Below are positions 7,438 to 11,255 of a stretch of 11,255 nt of DNA, one piece after another (position 1 is the first letter of the stretch; every line of letters starts with the position of its first letter). This DNA is from an uncultured Collinsella sp. GTDB lineage: Bacteria > Actinomycetota > Coriobacteriia > Coriobacteriales > Coriobacteriaceae. The stretch spans positions 1 through 11,255 of the forward strand of contig URZI01000020.1 in the NCBI GenBank assembly GCA_900552385.1, written 5' to 3'. Under the pieces are notes generated by a model that did not search any database, was not told the origin of the DNA, and saw nothing but the letters and a program-made list of their open reading frames with translations. The position numbers and the translations under genes are program-made.

Positions 7438-8337
7438 CTACTCCGAATCAAACGACATGTCGCCCGAACCGACCTCAAAACGATACGTAGCAGACTTATC
7501 GCCGTTATCGAATTCAAGATTCAAAATGGTCTCGCCATCGTAGCCAAGCGGAAGGAAATCGCTCTCGAAGTCACCGCTACCCAAGGTGAGGCTCGCCTTA
7601 AAGCCCGTCGAGTTCGGAACCATCATCTCCACATCGCCCGAGCCCACACTCACGTCCATCGACTTCGCGGGGGCCTGGTAGAGCTCGAACGTCACATCGC
7701 CCGAACCGACCTCAGCACTGAGCGCATCAGTCACGCTGCCCGTAAACTCTACATCTCCCGCACCCAGGAAAAGGTCGAAACCATCACAGGTGACACCGGC
7801 AATCTGCAGATCACCCGAGCCCACGTGCGCGTTGACTCCCTTCAGATGTTCGGCAACACGGCGCGGCAGCTCGACCGTAACTGAGCGATCGATTGCCTTA
7901 CCGTCATCACTTCCAAACTGGGAAACCTTGAGCGTCGAGTCCTCGACGGATGCGATGTTCTGCGTCGCGGCCTTGGAGGCATCCATACCATTGGCAACGC
8001 GTCCCCGCTCGATAACGCGAGCCTTGTTGCCATCAACAACCTTGACGTCCACCGAAGCCGCATTGATATCGAAATCGAGGTAGCGGAACTCATCGGCATC
8101 AAAAGTCATGCTCGAAAGTTGCTGAGGCCGAGCGGAATAGCTGCCGTCGTCCAAGAGATCGTCATCGTCAAACATATCGTCAAAATCAGACAAATGGCCA
8201 GATAGAATACCGGTCGTACGCACCATATCGGAATGAGCCAATAGCCGCGAAGTGCCAAAGACAAGCCCGATGATGAGCACAAACGCTCCGATGCCAACAC
8301 CCAAGCGTATCTTGGATTCATGCGAAAGCTTCATCAT
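7438..8337 (-). CDS. Membrane-anchored DUF4097-type beta-repeat protein
   Basis: The 299-residue protein has a short basic N-terminus and one hydrophobic segment at about 11-29, then a very acidic linker (DFDDMFDDDDLLDD, 51-64). The remainder is predicted extracytoplasmic. The second half carries six G[SA]GD turns at residues 173, 192, 211, 232, 253 and 290, spaced 19-37 residues apart, the hallmark of DUF4097 beta-helix repeats. Function in this family is poorly known; many members are encoded beside membrane XRE or PspC-like regulators and are suspected of envelope sensing. Its start overlaps the stop of the upstream regulator in ATGA (8334-8337), so the two are translationally coupled. ATG at 8334 (Met2) is an equally possible start. 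No enzymatic motif is visible. Confidence 0.82.
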   Translation of the reverse strand: MMKLSHESKIRLGVGIGAFVLIIGLVFGTSRLLAHSDMVRTTGILSGHLSDFDDMFDDDDLLDDGSYSARPQQLSSMTFDADEFRYLDFDINAASVDVKVVDGNKARVIERGRVANGMDASKAATQNIASVEDSTLKVSQFGSDDGKAIDRSVTVELPRRVAEHLKGVNAHVGSGDLQIAGVTCDGFDLFLGAGDVEFTGSVTDALSAEVGSGDVTFELYQAPAKSMDVSVGSGDVEMMVPNSTGFKASLTLGSGDFESDFLPLGYDGETILNLEFDNGDKSATYRFEVGSGDMSFDSE

Positions 8338-9056
8338 TCGTCACCTTCTTTGGCACATGGCTCAGCGGTGGCCGCGGTAGCCACGTCAGCATCAGGTTCC
8401 GCAGAAGTATCCTTCCCCTGGGCCCTGACCGCCACCGGTGCCGGACCAACCTGAATATCCCCGCGCGCCCAATCGCCATCGAGTGCACGCGCCACCCAGT
8501 GATAGATGGGAATCGTGAAGAAGATCAGCGCAGCAAAGGGGCCGGCACCAAACAGGAACATCAGTAAAAAGAACAGCAGCCAGCACACGGCCCAATACGG
8601 GAATGACTGGAACGGACCCTTCACCGGAGTCGGACCAGCCGCACCGGTACCCGTCACCTGAGCCGTCGCCGCATTGGCAGCCTGCGCACTCCAGCTTGCC
8701 GCCTGCGCCGCCTTGGCTGCCGCGTCACTTGCCTGCGTTGCCGCCTCGGTAGCTCGTGCCGCCGCCTCATGGGTGCGTGCGCGCTCTGCCGCCTCGGCCT
8801 CGCGCTGACGAGCGCGGTCCTCGTTCTCAAACTCGATATCGTCCTCGATCTCGTCGCTCGGATTGAGCAGCTCGTCCAGGCTCACACCATAGAGTTTGGC
8901 GAGCGAGATCAGGTTCTCGGTATCGGGCGAGCTCTCCGCGCGCTCCCATTTACTGACCGCCTGGCGCGACAGTCCCAGCTTTCGTGCCAGCCCTTCTTGA
9001 CTAAAGCCTTTGCTGCGGCGAAGGTCGGCGAGCCGCTGCGCAGTTTCTACATTCAT
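8334..9056 (-). CDS. XRE-family regulator with two C-terminal membrane segments
   Basis: The start is the ATG at 9056, which has AGGAGG at 9061-9066 and begins MNVETAQRLADLR; a longer reading to 9305 has no ribosome site and runs into the opposite promoter region. The 240-residue protein has an XRE helix-turn-helix at about 5-62 (FSQEGLARKLGLSRQAVSKW, 18-37). An acidic hinge and a 65-residue Ala/Glu/Arg-rich segment (about 72-135), probably a helical stalk or coiled coil, follow. Two adjacent hydrophobic stretches (about 153-170 and 172-190) form a membrane hairpin, and the tail is low in complexity. The DNA-binding domain would thus be tethered at the inner face of the membrane. The coupled DUF4097 gene suggests that regulator and surface protein form one sensing unit, probably autoregulated from the 9057-9323 intergenic region. 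The signal and targets are unknown. Confidence 0.87.
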   Translation of the reverse strand: MNVETAQRLADLRRSKGFSQEGLARKLGLSRQAVSKWERAESSPDTENLISLAKLYGVSLDELLNPSDEIEDDIEFENEDRARQREAEAAERARTHEAAARATEAATQASDAAAKAAQAASWSAQAANAATAQVTGTGAAGPTPVKGPFQSFPYWAVCWLLFFLLMFLFGAGPFAALIFFTIPIYHWVARALDGDWARGDIQVGPAPVAVRAQGKDTSAEPDADVATAATAEPCAKEGDE

Positions 9057-9105
9057 GGTTCCTCCTATGTGATGCCAGCCGTACCGCCGGACCGCTTTTG
9101 TTCTT

Positions 9106-9115
9106 AAGGCGCCTT
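9106..9115. promoter_or_regulatory. 10-bp palindrome upstream of the XRE gene (possible operator)
   Basis: AAGGCGCCTT is a perfect palindrome 50 bp before the XRE start, in its leader or promoter zone. It could be an autoregulatory site, but a 10-bp GC-centred palindrome can arise by chance and there is no second copy nearby. Confidence 0.2.
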
Positions 9116-9178
9116 GCACAGTTAAAAATCTATCCGCCACCGCCAAAAGCATGCCACCTATTCTAGTGAGATTTTTGA

Positions 9179-9191
9179 CAACCGGCGGTTG
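9179..9191. promoter_or_regulatory. 13-bp inverted repeat CAACCG-G-CGGTTG (possible operator)
   Basis: This is a perfect 6-1-6 inverted repeat near the centre of the 267-bp region between the divergent XRE and Trm9-like genes. The size and symmetry suit a dimeric helix-turn-helix protein such as the neighbouring XRE regulator. No footprint or second copy supports it. The rest of the intergenic region holds no ORF of note. Confidence 0.3.
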
Positions 9192-9247
9192 CGGGCGCAT
9201 ATGAGCTGCGGAAATGTGTCCAAACAAAGCAATGACCCGTAGCTTGG

Positions 9248-9277
9248 TTGTCCCCGTTGCGGCGTTAACGGTAGTAT
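9248..9277 (+). promoter_or_regulatory. Candidate sigma70-type promoter for the Trm9-like gene
   Basis: TTGTCC (9248-9253) and TAGTAT (9272-9277) are separated by 18 bp and each match the housekeeping consensus at 4 of 6 positions. Transcription would start near 9284, giving a leader of about 40 nt with the ribosome site at its end. The match is modest. Confidence 0.35.
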
Positions 9278-9306
9278 GGTCGTACTGTTTATTCCGCACC
9301 GCCAAC

Positions 9307-9326
9307 GGAGGGAGTTCCGCGCCGTG
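9307..9326 (+). promoter_or_regulatory. Ribosome binding site favouring GTG 9324 as the Trm9-like start
   Basis: GGAGGGAG at 9307-9314 sits 9-12 nt before GTG 9324. The alternative in-frame ATG at 9276 overlaps the putative -10 element, lacks a ribosome site and adds 16 residues that look unlike the family. Confidence 0.7.
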
Positions 9327-10196
9327 AACCGCGATTTCGCCTCATCGCTCATCCAGCTCAACAACACGTTCTATCGCGAGCACTCCGCTTCCTTTTCCGA
9401 TACGCGCCAGGCCCCGTGGCCCGGCTGGGTACGCACCATGGATATCGCGCTCGAACAGCTCGACGTCGCCACGATCGAGCATCCCGTCCGCGTCTTCGAT
9501 CTTGCCTGTGGCAATATGCGATTCGAGAACTTTGCCGCCGGCGGCGCACTTGCCGCCAAGGGCGTCGATGGCGCAAACCCCTCGGCAGATGCCAGCTGCC
9601 CGTTTGAGTTCTATGGTGTCGACTCGTGCCAAGACCTGGCCATCGATGCACATGGCCACGCGCTGCGCATTCCCAACCTGCACTTCCAGGAACTCGACGT
9701 GCTCGACGCCCTTATGAAGCTCAACCCCGCCGAGACGCCCGACGTGCTTTTCGACGCCCCGCTCGCCGACATCTCGGTCTGCTTTGGCTTTATGCACCAT
9801 GTGCCGTCGTGCGAGTACCGTGTACGCGTGCTCGACGCTCTGGTGCGCCAGACGCGCCCGGGCGGCATCATCGCCATCAGCTTTTGGGAGTTTATGAACG
9901 ACGAGCGCATGGCGCGCAAGGCTGTTCGCGCCGAAGCCCGCGCCGAGCTCACCCCGCCGTTTGAGGGTTACGATTCCGCCCAGTTTGAAGCCGGCGACCA
10001 CCTCATTGGCTGGCAAAACGACCGCCACGCCTACCGCTATTGCCATCACTTTGACGATCAGCAGATCACCGACCTGGTGCGCGGCGTCCGTACGTTCTAC
10101 AAGAGCGGCGAGGTCCCCGTGCGTGAGCTTGAGCGCTTCCATGCCGACGGTCGTAGCGGCGAGCTCAACCGCTATGTGATTCTCAAGCGCCTGTAG
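9324..10196 (+). CDS. Trm9/ALKBH8-like class I SAM methyltransferase
   Basis: From GTG 9324 the protein has 290 residues. The N-terminal block NTFYREHSASFSDTRQAPWP (14-33) resembles the FY...FS.TR..PWP signature of Trm9 and the ALKBH8 methyltransferase domain. SAM-binding motif I is VFDLACGNMRF (57-67) and the post-I acidic residue lies in YGVDS (97-101). Then come FGFMHHV (154-160, like the AVIHHL motif), RPGG (178-181), GDHLIGW (224-230, like the GDVLVPW motif) and YRYCHHF (237-243, like YRYYHLF). Trm9 methylates the carboxymethyl group that Elp3 puts on U34, giving mcm5U, with Trm112 as partner. The presence of elp3 about 2 kb away makes a tRNA wobble role plausible. About 30 residues at 76-105 look like an insert before the post-I acidic residue. 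Another small-molecule or tRNA substrate is possible. Confidence 0.77.
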   Translation: MNRDFASSLIQLNNTFYREHSASFSDTRQAPWPGWVRTMDIALEQLDVATIEHPVRVFDLACGNMRFENFAAGGALAAKGVDGANPSADASCPFEFYGVDSCQDLAIDAHGHALRIPNLHFQELDVLDALMKLNPAETPDVLFDAPLADISVCFGFMHHVPSCEYRVRVLDALVRQTRPGGIIAISFWEFMNDERMARKAVRAEARAELTPPFEGYDSAQFEAGDHLIGWQNDRHAYRYCHHFDDQQITDLVRGVRTFYKSGEVPVRELERFHADGRSGELNRYVILKRL

Positions 10197-10233
10197 GCAT
10201 CGACGACTCGCCGCCGAGCCGCACCGCATCTTC

Positions 10234-10258
10234 CGGGCAAACTATGCCCGCCCTTTTT
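10234..10258 (+). terminator. Intrinsic terminator after the Trm9-like gene
   Basis: A 6-bp stem CGGGCA/TGCCCG (10234-10239 with 10245-10250) with a 5-nt loop is followed by CCC and five T residues (10254-10258). It lies 37 bp past the stop, so the methyltransferase gene is probably a single transcription unit. Confidence 0.6.
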
Positions 10259-10265
10259 CAATCCA

Positions 10266-10297
10266 TTGACGGAACGTGCAGCTATGCGTTCCATACT
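10266..10297 (+). promoter_or_regulatory. Weak candidate promoter for the TrmB-like gene
   Basis: TTGACG at 10266-10271 matches the -35 consensus at 5 of 6. The best -10-like hexamer, CATACT at 10292-10297, is 20 bp away, longer than ideal. Its place between a terminator and the next start codon makes a promoter likely, but the exact elements are uncertain. Confidence 0.3.
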
Positions 10298-10314
10298 TAT
10301 GACCAAGGAGCCTC

Positions 10315-11154
10315 ATGGGAGCCGTCCACGTTCGCACGCCTAAGAACTTTGTGCTCGAGGAGCGCCTGGAACGCTACGCCGATGCGATTGAGACAAACCC
10401 CGAGGCTTATGCCGGAGATTGGCGCAAGGCCTGTGCGCCCGCAGGCAGCAAGCCCTTCGAGCACCTTCACCTGGATCTTGGCTGTGGCAAGGGCACCTAT
10501 CTGGTCGAGCGCGCTCGTCGTGAGCCCGACACCCTCTTTATCGGTATGGACCAGGAGCCCATCTGTATCGCCTATGCTGCGCAGAAAATCTACGAGCAGG
10601 AACTGATCAACGCACTCGTCCTGCCCCGAGGCGCCGCATCGCTGCCGCAGCTGTTTGCAGCAGGCGAGCTCGATGCCATCACCATTAACTTTCCCACGCC
10701 GCAGCCCAAGGCCAAGTACGCCAAAAAACGACTCGTCCATGTCGACCATTTGATGCTCTACCGCCCGCTCTTTGCAGTCAACGCCACCGTCACGCTGCGC
10801 ACCGACAGCAAGCCATTGCGCGACTACGCCCTGGGGCAGTTTGCCGCGGCAGGCTACGACACGCTTTGGGTAAGTGACGACGTACGCCGCGACCATCCCG
10901 AGCACCCCGAGACCGAATATGAATGCCGCACGCGCGAGATGGGTGCCGCCGTCTATGGCATTTGCGCCACACCCGGCGCAAAGCCAACCGACGAACAGCT
11001 CACAGCGGGCCGCGTGCAGGAGCAGAGCCTTGCCTGCTACCTGCCCGATAACCTCGATGAGCTCACCTATGTACCTCTGGGCATGGAAGAGGCCGTCGAG
11101 AACTTTAGAAACCGCGCCCGCAAAGGCAAGAAGCGTTTGCCGCAAGAGTCCTAG
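10315..11154 (+). CDS. Divergent TrmB-like tRNA (guanine-N7)-methyltransferase
   Basis: The 279-residue protein starts at ATG 10315 with AAGGAG at 10305-10310. The N-terminal VRTPKNFVLEERLERY suits TrmB proteins. SAM motif I is LHLDLGCGKGTYLVE (51-65), with FIGMDQE (75-81) after it. The TrmB signature region reads NFPTPQPKAKYAKKRLV (125-141), followed by LRTDS (161-165) and TEYECR (200-205). TrmB methylates N7 of G46 in the tRNA variable loop. In canonical TrmB the signature is close to NFPDPWPKxRHxKRRL; here Asp is Thr128, Trp is Gln130 and His is Tyr135, while TD and TEYE are kept. A C-terminal extension of about 60 residues (220-279) is longer than usual and ends in a basic patch (RARKGKKR). 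It may be the housekeeping enzyme in a divergent lineage, or a paralogue with altered substrate. Confidence 0.8.
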   Translation: MGAVHVRTPKNFVLEERLERYADAIETNPEAYAGDWRKACAPAGSKPFEHLHLDLGCGKGTYLVERARREPDTLFIGMDQEPICIAYAAQKIYEQELINALVLPRGAASLPQLFAAGELDAITINFPTPQPKAKYAKKRLVHVDHLMLYRPLFAVNATVTLRTDSKPLRDYALGQFAAAGYDTLWVSDDVRRDHPEHPETEYECRTREMGAAVYGICATPGAKPTDEQLTAGRVQEQSLACYLPDNLDELTYVPLGMEEAVENFRNRARKGKKRLPQES

Positions 11155-11251
11155 GGGCTTCTGATGGTCGCGGCGTCAGCAAACAAGCGCAAATAAGCGC
11201 CAGACACTATGACCCAATCCGAGGGCACTAAAAAGATAGGAGCCCCCGCTC

Positions 11252-11255
11252 GTGA
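11252..11255 (+). CDS. Likely start of the next gene, cut by the window edge
   Basis: GTG at 11252 follows AGGAG (11238-11242) with 9-nt spacing, a normal start in this genome, which uses GTG several times in this window. Only the first codon is in view, so nothing can be said of the product. The 97 bp between the TrmB-like stop and this codon show no strong terminator. Confidence 0.4.

Noticed and set aside
6166..7884. Long plus-strand ORF of 572 codons
   Set aside because: It is antisense to elp3 and the DUF4097 gene, crosses their terminator, and its translation shows no domain; it is a high-GC shadow frame.
9161..9181. TTGTCA and TAGAAT on the minus strand as a promoter for the XRE gene
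   Set aside because: The hexamers are only 10 bp apart, far too close for a -35/-10 pair; no better promoter for that gene was found.
11163..11181. Hairpin CTGATG/CGTCAG after the TrmB-like gene
   Set aside because: The stem is short with a wobble pair, and no T-tract follows, so it is not called a terminator.

Overview
The window is one end of an assembled contig from a high-GC, densely coding bacterium. Gene content and style suggest a Coriobacteriia actinobacterium such as Collinsella: short gaps, AGGAGG-type ribosome sites, GTG starts, a bacterial Elp3 beside a SpeE-like protein, and a membrane XRE/DUF4097 pair. This is an inference from memory of such genomes, not a search result. The first 41 bases are not genomic. 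Bases 8-41 are the Nextera Read-2 transposase adapter, and the seven bases before it match the end of an i7 index, so the first gene is cut by the assembly.

Left region (42-4525, + strand): three genes that look like a Shango-type anti-phage module. They are the C-terminal part of a TerB-domain protein (SngA), a DUF2791/BrxD-like P-loop ATPase (SngB) and an Lhr-like DEVH-box helicase (SngC). The first two overlap by 8 bp; a 116-bp gap precedes the helicase.

Middle region (4552-9056, - strand): two operons in tandem. Read in transcription order, the first is an XRE-type regulator with two membrane segments, overlapping by 4 bp (ATGA) a membrane-anchored DUF4097 beta-repeat protein, and closed by a strong hairpin at 7357-7390. 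The second is Elp3 (radical SAM/GNAT wobble-uridine enzyme), translationally coupled to a membrane-anchored spermidine-synthase-fold protein that lacks the usual catalytic Asp.

Right region (9324-11255, + strand): a Trm9/ALKBH8-like methyltransferase, an intrinsic terminator, a divergent TrmB-like methyltransferase, and the likely start codon of a further gene at the window edge. Elp3 and the Trm9-like protein together could make a methyl-ester-modified wobble uridine (mcm5U-type), a modification not normally associated with bacteria. The possible Elp3-Trm9 pair and the Shango-like module are the two most interesting points here. No tRNA, rRNA, CRISPR array, insertion sequence or integrase was seen. 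No gene-free stretch exceeds 300 bases; the longest is 267 bases (9057-9323) between divergent genes.
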